DNA of 64,000 nt from assembly GCF_014863355.1 (NCBI RefSeq), contig NZ_JACZEP010000009.1, positions 1 to 64,000 of the forward strand, read 5' to 3'. The position numbers and the translations under genes were made by a program. The stretch is from Aminobacter carboxidus. Its GTDB lineage: Bacteria; Pseudomonadota; Alphaproteobacteria; Rhizobiales; Rhizobiaceae. Positions 43,171-51,713 of the stretch are shown one piece after another; the first letter of the stretch is position 1, and each line of letters begins with the position of its first letter. The notes under the pieces were generated by a model. It did no database searches, was not told the DNA's origin, and saw only the letters and a program-made list of their open reading frames with translations.

Positions 43171-44436
43171 ATGGCCATGACCGACCCGAAGCATTTTCTG
43201 ACCAGCGTTTTCGAAGCCGCCGTGGCTGCTGCCGACCCCGAGCTCACCATCCGCCGCCATCTGCCGGAAAAGCCCAAGGGTCGCACCATCGTCATCGGCG
43301 CAGGCAAAGGCTCGGCGCAGATGGCAGCTGTTTTCGAAAAAGCCTGGGACGGGCCACTGGAGGGCGTGGTCGTCACCCGCTATGGCTTTGCCGCCCCTTG
43401 CGAGCGCATCAGGATCGTCGAGGCTTCGCACCCGGTGCCCGACGCCAACGGCCTCGAAGCGGCAAAGCTGCTGCTGGAGACGGTGTCCGGGCTGAGCGAG
43501 GACGATCTTGTCGTGGCACTGGTTTCCGGCGGCGGTTCGGCGTTGCTGCCGTCGCCGGCCGGCCCCCTAACCCTTGCCGACGAGATCGCCGTCAACGAGG
43601 CGCTGCTCGCGTCGGGCACGCCGATCTCGGCGATGAACACCATCCGCAAGCACATCTCCGGCATCAAGGGCGGCAGGCTGGCGGCCGCTGCCTGGCCGGC
43701 GCGCGTCGTTTCGCTTGTCGTGTCCGACATTCCCGGCGACAATCCCGCGCTCGTCGCGTCCGGTCCGACCGTGCCCGACGAGGCCACGCGGGCCGATGCG
43801 CTCAGGATGATCGAGACCTACCGCATCGCGCTGCCTGCCAATGTCATGGCGCATATCAATTCGGCCGCCGCCGATGCGCCGCAGCCGTCCGATCCGCGCT
43901 TTGCCCGCAACGAGGTGCATGTCATCGCCTCGGCCGCGGTGTCGCTCGACGCTGCTGCTGAAGCAGCGCGCAAGCAAGGCGTCGAAACGGTCATCCTGTC
44001 CGACGCCATCGAGGGCGAGGCGCGCGAGATCGGCAGCGTGCACGCCGCCATCGCCCGTGAAGTCGCGACCCGCAACCGGCCGTTCAACAAGCCGGTGCTG
44101 ATCCTGTCCGGTGGCGAAACCACAGTCACCTTGCGCGCAAAAGGCAAGGGCGGGCGCAACAGCGAATTCCTGCTCGCCTTCGCCATCGGCATCGACGGGC
44201 TTTCCGGCATCGAAGCGCTTGCCGCCGACACCGACGGCATCGACGGTTCCGAGGACAATGCCGGCGCCTTCGCCGACGGCTCGACGGTTTCGCGCATGCA
44301 TGCTGCAAGCGTCGACGCCAAGGCGATGCTCGCCGCCAACAATGCCTGGACGGCGTTCAATGCCATCGGCGACCTGTTCGTGCCGGGCCCGACCGGCACC
44401 AACGTCAACGATCTCAGGGCGATCCTGGTCCGCTAG
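43171..44436 (+). CDS. Glycerate 2-kinase (MOFRL family, TtuD-like)
   Basis: A 421-residue kinase of the class II glycerate kinase family, which makes 2-phosphoglycerate and lets glyoxylate carbon re-enter glycolysis. Landmarks are IVIGAGKGSAQMA, SGGGSALLPSPAGPLTLADEI, DIPGDNPALVASGPT and the C-terminal MOFRL domain SGGETTVTLRAKGKGGRNSEFLLAFA. The position after the purine genes is logical, since allA releases glyoxylate, which the glycerate pathway can assimilate. I chose the ATG at 43171, and a TTG 12 bp upstream is possible. The convergent repair operon overlaps its end by 4 bases. Confidence 0.92.
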   Translation: MAMTDPKHFLTSVFEAAVAAADPELTIRRHLPEKPKGRTIVIGAGKGSAQMAAVFEKAWDGPLEGVVVTRYGFAAPCERIRIVEASHPVPDANGLEAAKLLLETVSGLSEDDLVVALVSGGGSALLPSPAGPLTLADEIAVNEALLASGTPISAMNTIRKHISGIKGGRLAAAAWPARVVSLVVSDIPGDNPALVASGPTVPDEATRADALRMIETYRIALPANVMAHINSAAADAPQPSDPRFARNEVHVIASAAVSLDAAAEAARKQGVETVILSDAIEGEAREIGSVHAAIAREVATRNRPFNKPVLILSGGETTVTLRAKGKGGRNSEFLLAFAIGIDGLSGIEALAADTDGIDGSEDNAGAFADGSTVSRMHAASVDAKAMLAANNAWTAFNAIGDLFVPGPTGTNVNDLRAILVR

Positions 44437-45887
44437 GCAGCCATCATCGCGCGCACGATCCCGATGTCCTCGGCGAAGCGGGCACGCTCGGCTCCGGCGT
44501 CCTGCGGGTCGCGGATGCGCAGGATGTAGGACGGATGGATCGTCAGGAACACGGCGAGGCCGTCGTCGCGCATGATGGTCTGGCCGCGCTGCCTGGTGAT
44601 TGCCACCGGCGCGTCCAGCAACGACTGGGCAGCGGTCGCGCCGAGCGCCACCACCAGCCTCGGCTCCACCAGCTTCAGTTCCTGCGCCAGCCACCAGCGA
44701 CAGGCCTCAACCTCGCCGGCATTGGGCTTGCTGTGGATGCGGCGCTTGCCACGCGGCTCGAACTTGAAGTGCTTGACGGCATTGGTGACGTAGACCGCAG
44801 TGCGGTCGATGCCGGCTTCGCCGAGCACTGCGTCGAAGATCTTGCCAGCGGGGCCGACGAAGGGCCTGCCCTGCAGATCCTCCTGGTCGCCGGGCTGCTC
44901 GCCGACGAACATCAGTTCGGCATCGTCGGGGCCTTCGCCGAAGACGGTCTGCGTCGCCTCGCTCCACAGCGGGCAGCGCCGGCACTGGCTCGCCTTCTGG
45001 CGCAGGGCGTCGATGGATTGCGCCTCAGCCGCTGCCGGTTGTTTCGCCGCCGGCCAGTGCTTCGCCTGAATCGCCTGGTGATGCGGCGCGGGCATTGTCG
45101 GCATCCTTGCGATCATCTCCCGGGCGGCCTGGTCGGCGCCTGATATCAGTCCCGGAATGAGCGAGGCCTCGGGAAGGTTCCGCCAGTATTTCTTGGGCAT
45201 CTCCGATTGCATCGCCTTCACCTTGAGACGGGCCGGATTGAAGATGCTGGTGAAATAGGTCCGCCACATCTCCTCCGACGGGTCGGCCGTGGGTGCGTCC
45301 TCTTTCGAGGCGCCGGGGCCGAGCGCCAGCATTTCGCGGTCCCATTCGGCCGAGCCGTGCGGCGTCAGGATTGCCCAGCGCATGCCGGTGAAGCGGCGCA
45401 CGAAGAACGGCGCGGCCAATTCGACGATAAAGTGCTCGGGCTCAAACCAGGCAACGAAACGCTCGTCGTCACCGTCGCCGATCTTTCGGAAGCGGACGAA
45501 GGCATGCATCTTGTGCTCGTCGCGCCGGACCGCCTTCTCCATCGCCTCGAAACGTCTGACGTCGGGGTCGGAGGCAATGTGGAGCAGATGCGGTTCGCTG
45601 CGCTGCCGCCACAGCATCCGGTAGAGCAGGGCGAAGCGCTCGCTGTCGCTGTGGCAGGTCACGATGGCCGCGCGGTCGACGAAGTCTCGCGAGACCTTGA
45701 GTTCGACAGCCGGGATCGGCGCTGGCAGCTCTGTCGCTGCGCCGCCGACATGCCACTCAATGTCCTCGGGTCTCACCTCGTTGGAAACAAGCGTTCTTGC
45801 CGCATCACGCCAGCCGCCGAAGTCGGTCGGACCGGCGAGGTGCACGGCGTATGCGGCCAGTGACAGGGCGGGCGGGCTGGTCATCAA
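44433..45887 (-). CDS. UdgX-type uracil-DNA glycosylase with N-terminal DUF4130 domain
   Basis: A 484-residue two-domain DNA-repair protein. Residues 1 to about 285 match the DUF4130 family (segment RALLYRMLWRQRSEPH-like: LLYRMLWRQRSEPHLL, and MHAFVRFRK). Residues about 295-484 are a UdgX glycosylase. It has FeS ligands Cys302 and Cys305 (CRRCP), motif GEQPGDQEDLQGRPFVGPAG, the specific loop KRRIH (381-385) whose His385 should bind covalently to the uracil-excised site, and motif HPSYILR. A further Cys396 is visible, and His373 sits where family 4 enzymes have Cys. ATGA overlap couples it to the radical SAM gene upstream. Confidence 0.93.
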   Translation of the reverse strand: MMTSPPALSLAAYAVHLAGPTDFGGWRDAARTLVSNEVRPEDIEWHVGGAATELPAPIPAVELKVSRDFVDRAAIVTCHSDSERFALLYRMLWRQRSEPHLLHIASDPDVRRFEAMEKAVRRDEHKMHAFVRFRKIGDGDDERFVAWFEPEHFIVELAAPFFVRRFTGMRWAILTPHGSAEWDREMLALGPGASKEDAPTADPSEEMWRTYFTSIFNPARLKVKAMQSEMPKKYWRNLPEASLIPGLISGADQAAREMIARMPTMPAPHHQAIQAKHWPAAKQPAAAEAQSIDALRQKASQCRRCPLWSEATQTVFGEGPDDAELMFVGEQPGDQEDLQGRPFVGPAGKIFDAVLGEAGIDRTAVYVTNAVKHFKFEPRGKRRIHSKPNAGEVEACRWWLAQELKLVEPRLVVALGATAAQSLLDAPVAITRQRGQTIMRDDGLAVFLTIHPSYILRIRDPQDAGAERARFAEDIGIVRAMMAA

Positions 45888-47119
45888 AACAGCTCGAGTT
45901 GTCGTGGCTTCGGCGCGATCGTCTCACGCAGCCTCATGGCATCGATGGACGCACCCGGTGACCAGCCGTCGGCGACGATGAATGGGCGCACCTTGGCTAT
46001 GGATTGGCACAGCCTGCCGACGTCCTCGAGCCGCAGCCGCTTGAAGCGGCGGGTCTCGATGACACGTTCGACGGCGCGCGTGCCGAAGCCCGGGATGCGC
46101 AGCAGCATCTCCTTGTCGGCGCGGTTGACGTCGAGGGGAAACGAGGCGCGATTGCGCAGCGCCCAGGCGAGCTTGGGGTCGATCTCCAGGTCGAGCATGC
46201 CGTCGGTTTGGCCGCCCAGGATCTCGCTTTGGTCGAAGCCGTAGAAACGCATCAGCCAGTCGGCCTGGTAGAGCCGGTGCTCGCGCATCAGCGGCGGCTT
46301 CTTCAGGGGCAAAGTGGAGGAGGCATCGGGGATCGGGCTGAAGGCCGAATAGTAGACGCGCCGCAGCTGGTAGCTGCCATAGAGCCGGGCGCTGGTCTTG
46401 AGGATGCCGGCGTCTGAAGTGGCGTCGGCGCCGACGATCATCTGGGTGGACTGACCACCCGGCGCGAAGCGTTCGCGTTTCTTCGTCCGCAGCGTTGGTT
46501 CGGCCTTTTCCTCGATCTTCGAACGCAGTTTTGCCATGGAAATACGGATCGTCTCCGGCCGCTTTTCCGGCGCCAGCCGTTTCACGCTCTCGTCGGTCGG
46601 CAGCTCGACATTGATCGACAGCCGGTCGGCATAGAGGCCGGCCTTTTCGACCAGTTCGGCCGAGGCATCCGGGATTGTCTTGAGATGGATGTAGCCGCCG
46701 AATTTCTCGTCGAGCCTCAGCCTCCTCGCCACCTCCACTATCTCGCCCATGGTTTCGTCGGGCGAACGGATGACGCCGGAGGACAAGAACAGCCCCTCGA
46801 TGTAGTTGCGCTTGTAGAAGTCCATGGTCAGCTGCACCACCTCGTCGACCGTGAAGCGGGCGCGGCGAACATTGGAGGACGAGCGGTTGATGCAGTAGCT
46901 GCAGTCGTAGATGCAGAAATTGGTCAGCAGGATCTTGAGCAGCGAGATGCAGCGGCCGTCGGGCGCGTAGGAGTGGCAGATGCCCATGCCCTCGGTCGAA
47001 CCGATGCCGCGCGACTTGAGCGAGTCGCGCCCTCCGGCGCCAGAGGAGGCGCAGGAAGCGTCGTATTTCGCGGCGTCGGAAAGGATTGCGAGTTTCTCGC
47101 GGGTCGAAAGAATTGCCAT
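45884..47119 (-). CDS. Radical SAM DNA modification/repair protein, UdgX partner
   Basis: A 411-residue radical SAM enzyme of the family described as a putative DNA modification/repair protein partnering the UdgX/DUF4130 protein. It has the motif Cys69-x3-Cys73-x2-Cys76 (NFCIYDCSYC), the N-terminus EKLAILSDAAKYDASCASSG, and a C-terminal helix-hairpin-helix DNA-binding segment (NRADKEMLLRIPGFGTRAVERVIETRR). The reaction it catalyses on DNA is unknown. The start is the ATG at 47119. It is the first gene of the operon and its stop overlaps the glycosylase start as ATGA. A LexA box lies 2 bases upstream of the start codon. Confidence 0.93.
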   Translation of the reverse strand: MAILSTREKLAILSDAAKYDASCASSGAGGRDSLKSRGIGSTEGMGICHSYAPDGRCISLLKILLTNFCIYDCSYCINRSSSNVRRARFTVDEVVQLTMDFYKRNYIEGLFLSSGVIRSPDETMGEIVEVARRLRLDEKFGGYIHLKTIPDASAELVEKAGLYADRLSINVELPTDESVKRLAPEKRPETIRISMAKLRSKIEEKAEPTLRTKKRERFAPGGQSTQMIVGADATSDAGILKTSARLYGSYQLRRVYYSAFSPIPDASSTLPLKKPPLMREHRLYQADWLMRFYGFDQSEILGGQTDGMLDLEIDPKLAWALRNRASFPLDVNRADKEMLLRIPGFGTRAVERVIETRRFKRLRLEDVGRLCQSIAKVRPFIVADGWSPGASIDAMRLRETIAPKPRQLELF

Positions 47120-47121
47120 AT

Positions 47122-47136
47122 GTTCATGGTATGTTC
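47122..47136 (+). promoter_or_regulatory. LexA (SOS) box, GTTC-N7-GTTC
   Basis: GTTC (47122-47125), ATGGTAT, GTTC (47133-47136): the exact alphaproteobacterial LexA operator with 7-bp spacing. It reads GAAC-N7-GAAC on the coding strand of the radical SAM gene. The box ends 2 bp before that gene's ATG, so LexA bound here would block the transcription start. This makes the downstream two-gene operon a predicted SOS target. The intergenic space to the next gene (47235) contains nothing else that I can identify. Confidence 0.85.
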
Positions 47137-47234
47137 TTTTGACCGACAAGACCAGTGGCTTCGCCGCGTCGTGGCGAGATGTGATCGCTTCGAAGGAGAT
47201 TGGATGGCGGGCGTTGTCCGCCATCCCTCAGCGG

Positions 47235-48623
47235 TCACACCTCGTGCAGATAGAGATGATAGTCCAACTCGCTCACCGTGCGGGCGACGCGCAGATATTC
47301 GCTTTCCTTGATCGCCGTAAACGTGCGGTGCAGATCGTGGCCAAGAGCTTCGCGCAGGAACTCCGAGCCCTTCGCCGCCTCGATCGCCGTGCGCCAGTCC
47401 GCCGGCATCACGCTCTCGCTGCCTTCGGCCTGTTCGTAGCCGTTGCCTGACGTCTCTGGGCCGGGATCGAGCTGTTCATCGAGCCCCTTCGAGATGCCGG
47501 CGAGAATGGTCGCGGCCACCAGATAAGGATTGGCGTCGACACCCGAGGGGCGATGCTCGATGCGGCGGTTCCTGGCGTCGCCGGCCGGTACGCGCAGCGC
47601 CACCGAGCGGTTGTTGACGCCCCAGGTCGGGGCCACCGGCGCGTAGGACTGCGACACGAAACGGCGCCAGGAATTGGCGTGCGGGGCAAACACCAGCATC
47701 GATTCCGCCATGGTCGCGGCAAGGCCGCCGATCGCGTGCAGCAGCTTCGGCTGCCACTCGCCTTCCTTGGCCTCGGTGAAGACGTTGGTGCCGTCGGCAT
47801 CGAGCAGCGAGGCGTGGAAATGCATGCCCGAGCCGGCGTACTTCTCGATCGGCTTGGCCATGAAGCACGCGGTGACGCCATGACGACGCGCCTGGATGCG
47901 GACGATGCGCTTGAGCATGATCAGGTCGTCGGCGGCCTGCATGACGTCCTTGCGGTAGCGCAAGGTGAGCTCGTACTGGCCCGGCGCGTATTCCGAGATG
48001 ACGGTTTCCGCCGGAATGCCCTGCAGCTTGGCCGCGGCATAGATGTCGGAGAACAAAGGCTCCATGCCGTGCAGATGGTCGACCGAATAGACCTCTGTTT
48101 TACCAGAGACGCGGCCGTCGAGCACGGCGCGGGCCGGCTGGACCTTGCCGTCGCCGTCACGTTCGTTGGACAGCAGGAAGAATTCGAGCTCGAAGGCGCC
48201 GGCCGGATGCAGGCCCTTTGCCGCCAGCCTGTCGACCTGGCGCTGCAGCGCCAGCCGCGGGTCCGAGGTCATCGGCGCGCCGTCGAGATGGTACATCGAC
48301 ATCAGCAGCTGGCCGCGAGCCGGGCTGGTGGCATGCATCGGCTTCAGCGTGCCGGGGATCGGCCAGGCCCTGAGATCGCCGTCGCCGGAGTCCCAGATCA
48401 GCCCAGTCTCGTGCACATCCTCGCCCGTGATGTCGAGGCCGAGGATGGAGATCGGCAAATGCCGTCCGCCTTCATACAGCCCCATCAACTCGTGGCGGCG
48501 AATGATCTTGCCGCGGCCGACGCCATTGGCGTCGGTCAGCACGATGTCGAAGGCTTCGATGTCGGGGTTCGCGTCGAGGAAGGCTCTGGCCTCGTCGACG
48601 GTCGAGCCGGAAGGTGATGTCAT
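47235..48623 (-). CDS. Glutamine synthetase family protein (PuuA/GlnT-like)
   Basis: A 462-residue glutamine-synthetase-superfamily ligase. The N-terminal beta-grasp domain (about 1-110) is followed by the catalytic domain with the glutamate-binding FELEFFLL, the metal-binding EYAPGQYELTLRYRKD and GMHFHAS, and the phosphate/substrate loop RVPAGDARNRRIEHRPSGVDANPYL. The pattern is of the gamma-glutamylputrescine or glutamylamide synthetase type rather than canonical GlnA. The adjacent class III aminotransferase fits polyamine or amine catabolism. The ATG at 48623 follows GAAGGTGA. It is 29 bp after the aminotransferase gene. Confidence 0.88.
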   Translation of the reverse strand: MTSPSGSTVDEARAFLDANPDIEAFDIVLTDANGVGRGKIIRRHELMGLYEGGRHLPISILGLDITGEDVHETGLIWDSGDGDLRAWPIPGTLKPMHATSPARGQLLMSMYHLDGAPMTSDPRLALQRQVDRLAAKGLHPAGAFELEFFLLSNERDGDGKVQPARAVLDGRVSGKTEVYSVDHLHGMEPLFSDIYAAAKLQGIPAETVISEYAPGQYELTLRYRKDVMQAADDLIMLKRIVRIQARRHGVTACFMAKPIEKYAGSGMHFHASLLDADGTNVFTEAKEGEWQPKLLHAIGGLAATMAESMLVFAPHANSWRRFVSQSYAPVAPTWGVNNRSVALRVPAGDARNRRIEHRPSGVDANPYLVAATILAGISKGLDEQLDPGPETSGNGYEQAEGSESVMPADWRTAIEAAKGSEFLREALGHDLHRTFTAIKESEYLRVARTVSELDYHLYLHEV

Positions 48624-48652
48624 GATGTCACTCGATTGTCTTGTGCCTTGTC

Positions 48653-50035
48653 TCATGCGGCAAGCTTGGCGGCAATATCGCCGAAAGCTGCAACCAGCCT
48701 GTCGACCTGCCGCGCTGTCGTCACCGGCGAGACCAGCATCATGTTGTGGAATGGCGCGATCAGCACGCCACGATTGACCAGCGCCACATGCATGGCAGCC
48801 TCCAGCCGGGAGGCATGCGCATGCTCGGCCTCGCCGCCGTTGCGCAGCGGGCCAGTCGCGCAGATGAACTCGACGCGGGCGCCGACCCGCATCACATGCC
48901 AGGGCAGCTGGCGTTTTCGAATGGCCTTGTCGAGCCCGGTCGCCAGCCTTTGCGCCAGCGCCTCCATATGGGCGTAGTTTTCTTCGGTCATCACCTCTTC
49001 GAGCGTCGCCCGCATCGCTGCGAACTGCAGCGGGTTGGCCGACAAGGTCGTGCCCATGCCGGAATAGCCCGGCTGCTTGGTGCTGTTGTAGGCGGCGTAG
49101 CGGTTGGCGACCTCTTCGCTCATGCCCCAGACGCTGGCCGGCACGCCGCCGGCGACGGGCTTGCCGAGGACAAACAAATCGGGGTCGAGATTATGCTTGC
49201 CGACATAACCGCCGGGCCCGGTCGAGATGGTATGGGTCTCGTCGATCAAAAGCAGCGTGCCGGCCTTGCGGGTCAGCGCGCGCACGCCTTCGAGAAAGCC
49301 GGGCTCGGGCAGCACCATACAGGAGTTGGTCAGCACCGGCTCGGTGATGACGCAGGCGACGTCGCCATGGCTGAGCGCCTGTTCCAGCGCCGGCAGGTCG
49401 TTGAACTCGACGATGCGGGTGCGGGCGGTGAGGTCGCGGAATTCGCCTGATAGCCCCGGGCGGTTGATCGGCTTGCCATCGTCCAGCCGCACCATCGTTT
49501 CGTCGACGGCGCCGTGATAGCAGCCGTTGAACACCAGGATCTTGTCGCGGCCGCTGACGGCGCGCGCCACGCGCAAGGCGAAGCGATTGGCGTCGGTGGC
49601 GGTAGTGGCGATCTGCCAGTGCGGCAGGCCGAAGCGCTTGGCAAGCAATAGCCCAAGCGTCAGCGAATCCTCCGACGGCAGCATGTAGGTCAGTCCGCGG
49701 CTCGCCTGCCTGCGGATGGCGCGGGCGACCGGGGCAGGGGAATGGCCGAACATCGAGCCGGTGTCGCCGAGGCAGAAATCGGCAAGCTGGTTGCCGTCGA
49801 CATCGGTGATGACGGCACCGCGCGCCTTGTCGACCAGGATCGGGAACGGCGTCGGCCAGTCCTTCATCCAGTGCATCGGAACGCCGCCGAAGAAGCCCGC
49901 CATGCCGTTGCCGAGTGCTGCCTCGGATTTGGGCCGGGCACGGCGGAAGATTTCGGCCTCCGTCGCTGCAAGCTCGGCAATGCGTGACAGCGGCACGCCG
50001 CCTTCGGTGGCTTCGGGTCGTTCGATGCGGTTCAT
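48653..50035 (-). CDS. Class III PLP-dependent aminotransferase
   Basis: A 460-residue aminotransferase of the omega-amino-acid/4-aminobutyrate type. Recognisable segments are FCLGDTGSMFGHSPAPVARAI, GCYHGAVDETMV, LLLIDETHT (Asp that binds the pyridine nitrogen) and VLGKPVAGGVP (Lys that binds PLP). It may transaminate an amine or a beta-amino acid, and its substrate is not decided by the sequence. It is the first gene of a two-gene operon with the glutamine-synthetase-like gene. The second of two adjacent ATGs (50035) has better ribosome-binding spacing (GGAG) than 50038. Confidence 0.9.
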   Translation of the reverse strand: MNRIERPEATEGGVPLSRIAELAATEAEIFRRARPKSEAALGNGMAGFFGGVPMHWMKDWPTPFPILVDKARGAVITDVDGNQLADFCLGDTGSMFGHSPAPVARAIRRQASRGLTYMLPSEDSLTLGLLLAKRFGLPHWQIATTATDANRFALRVARAVSGRDKILVFNGCYHGAVDETMVRLDDGKPINRPGLSGEFRDLTARTRIVEFNDLPALEQALSHGDVACVITEPVLTNSCMVLPEPGFLEGVRALTRKAGTLLLIDETHTISTGPGGYVGKHNLDPDLFVLGKPVAGGVPASVWGMSEEVANRYAAYNSTKQPGYSGMGTTLSANPLQFAAMRATLEEVMTEENYAHMEALAQRLATGLDKAIRKRQLPWHVMRVGARVEFICATGPLRNGGEAEHAHASRLEAAMHVALVNRGVLIAPFHNMMLVSPVTTARQVDRLVAAFGDIAAKLAA

Positions 50036-50199
50036 CATGGCTCCGATAGGACAGGCGGGCATTGGGCAGACGGGCGCACTCTAGCCAGAGGCGGTGTGAA
50101 ACGGCAATTGGCCGTGCGTTAGGCGTCGATTGGCGCAGCCTGGCAGGCTCTTGACCCTGCCTGAACATCGGCGATCATGACACTGTGCTTTGGGGGTGA

Positions 50200-50658
50200 A
50201 TGCCGATGCGTGTTATAATGACGGCCATGTCGATCCTGCTTGCGGCGGGCCCGGCCGGTGCCTCTGGCGGGCTCTCATGCGGTGCCAAGGATGAGGCAGT
50301 GAAGCTGACCATCGAGAGTGGCGTCACTCGCGGCATGGGCAGTCCGGTGTTCAATTTTCGCGGCGAGATCGAGCTGGCCGAAAAGGCTATTTCACAAGAT
50401 CTGCGCGCGATGAGCTTCGAGCGCGAGCACCTCGCGCAATACTGGCTCGACGGCGAAGAGTTGCGCATGGTCATCTATCGCGAGCGTGAAGGCGACAAGC
50501 CGCATGGCTATGTCGAGGTTACGGTCAGGACCAAATCAGGCGACGAGGGCGACTATATCGGCCAGTACTCGGTCACCGTGTTCGACATGACCGATGCCAC
50601 CGGCGGCGACGGCAAGACCTACAATTTCACCGGCCGCGCCACCTGCCTGGTCGAATAG
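50200..50658 (+). CDS. Exported hypothetical protein
   Basis: A 152-residue protein with an N-terminal signal peptide (MRVIMTAMSILLAAGPAGAS, cleavage probably near residue 22) and two cysteines (Cys27 and a C-terminal one). The remaining sequence is beta-rich (EELRMVIYREREG, GYVEVTVRTKSGDEGDYIGQYSVTV). I do not recognise a family. It is probably periplasmic. The ATG at 50200 is one of two close candidates. It is a single gene, convergent with the MarR gene. Confidence 0.72.
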   Translation: MPMRVIMTAMSILLAAGPAGASGGLSCGAKDEAVKLTIESGVTRGMGSPVFNFRGEIELAEKAISQDLRAMSFEREHLAQYWLDGEELRMVIYREREGDKPHGYVEVTVRTKSGDEGDYIGQYSVTVFDMTDATGGDGKTYNFTGRATCLVE

Positions 50659-50699
50659 TTCCAGCCCGGCATTGGTTACGCCGGCGACGCGACTGGCGG

Positions 50700-51131
50700 T
50701 CAGTCGCCATGCATGGCTGATATGGCGCGCCGCATCAGCGCCAGGAATGTCTGCCGTTCCTCATCGGTGAAGTCGGCCAGTGCTGCCTCGTTCTGGGCGC
50801 GGGCGGCGGCGGTCGCCGGGTCACGCAGCGCCTTTGCCCTTGGCGTCAGGTGGATGGCCTGCGAGCGGCCATCGTCGGGGTTGGCGCGCCGTTCGATCAG
50901 CCCGTCGCGCTCCATCCTTGTCAGCGTATTGGCCATCGTTGCCTGTTCGACATCGAGGCGCTGTACCAGTTCGCTCTGGGCCAGCCCATCCTCGTCCCAT
51001 AGCGCCAGCAGCGTCATGAACTGGGCCGGTGCCAGCCCGAGCGGGCGGATGCGCTCATGCAGGCCCTTGGCGAATAGGCGCGCCATCTGGTTGGCGAGGA
51101 AGCCGGCGGAGCGTTCTTTGTGGAAAGCCAT
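50700..51131 (-). CDS. MarR family transcriptional regulator
   Basis: A 143-residue MarR winged-helix repressor: GLAPAQFMTLLALWDEDGLAQSELVQRLDVEQATMANTLTRMERDGLIERRANPDDGRSQAIHLT, with the wing in DDGRSQAI. The start at 51131 is chosen because two direct repeats that look like its operator lie just upstream. Two earlier ATGs fall inside that operator. It is divergent from a membrane-protein gene, its likely target. Confidence 0.9.
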   Translation of the reverse strand: MAFHKERSAGFLANQMARLFAKGLHERIRPLGLAPAQFMTLLALWDEDGLAQSELVQRLDVEQATMANTLTRMERDGLIERRANPDDGRSQAIHLTPRAKALRDPATAAARAQNEAALADFTDEERQTFLALMRRAISAMHGD

Positions 51132-51151
51132 GGCAGAGAGATAGCCGTTGA

Positions 51152-51189
51152 ATAGCATGCTATGCAATGATATATAGCTTGCTATGCAA
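51152..51189. promoter_or_regulatory. Twin 16-bp MarR-type operator ATAGCWTGCTATGCAA
   Basis: ATAGCATGCTATGCAA (51152-51167) and ATAGCTTGCTATGCAA (51174-51189), identical at 15 of 16 positions and offset by 22 bp, about two helical turns. Each has an internal near-palindrome (TAGCATGCTA is perfect in the first). The pair fills the gap between the MarR gene and the divergent membrane-protein gene and most probably binds the MarR protein. Confidence 0.7.
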
Positions 51190-51204
51190 ATGGGAGGTTC
51201 GACA

Positions 51205-51657
51205 ATGAAAGCGAAACTTCATGCCGCGGCCGGTGGGGTCGCCCTGCTCACGGTCAGCTGTTTCTGGATTTCCACCGTTGCCGCCGAACTGACCGGCAAT
51301 GCCGAAATCATCGCCACTGTTAAGGCGACCATTCTTGCCGGCATGGTGGTGCTGATCCCGGCGATGATCATCGCCGGCGCCTCCGGCTTTTCGCTCGGCA
51401 AGGGCTGGAGGAGCCCTGTCGTCCAGATCAAGAAGCGCCGCATGCGCATCATCGCTGCCAACGGGCTCTTGGTGCTGCTGCCGTCGGCCTATGTGCTTGC
51501 CGGCTGGGCCGGGGAAGGGCGTTTCGATGCGGCCTTCATCATCGTGCAGACACTGGAACTGGCCGCGGGTGCGGTCAACATCGCACTGCTTTCGCTCAAC
51601 ATGCGCGACGGCCTGGCGCTTCGGCGCAAGCCGGCGAGGGCCATGCGCGCAGGCTGA
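51205..51657 (+). CDS. Four-helix membrane protein of unknown function
   Basis: A 150-residue integral membrane protein with four hydrophobic segments: GGVALLTVSCFWISTVAA (about 11-28), ATILAGMVVLIPAMIIAGASGF (about 41-62), IIAANGLLVLLPSAYVLAGW (about 83-102) and a last one around 115-135. The basic residues KKRRMR and RRKPARAMR suggest the inside-positive ends. I recognise no named family. The ATG at 51205 follows GGGAGG. Its position opposite a MarR repressor with shared operators suggests induction by a small aromatic or a drug-like signal. Confidence 0.85.
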   Translation: MKAKLHAAAGGVALLTVSCFWISTVAAELTGNAEIIATVKATILAGMVVLIPAMIIAGASGFSLGKGWRSPVVQIKKRRMRIIAANGLLVLLPSAYVLAGWAGEGRFDAAFIIVQTLELAAGAVNIALLSLNMRDGLALRRKPARAMRAG

Positions 51658-51713
51658 GATTTCGGGCGGCAGGCGCAGCGACGGCCGCTTCGCGTCCTTC
51701 CCTGGAATTTACG

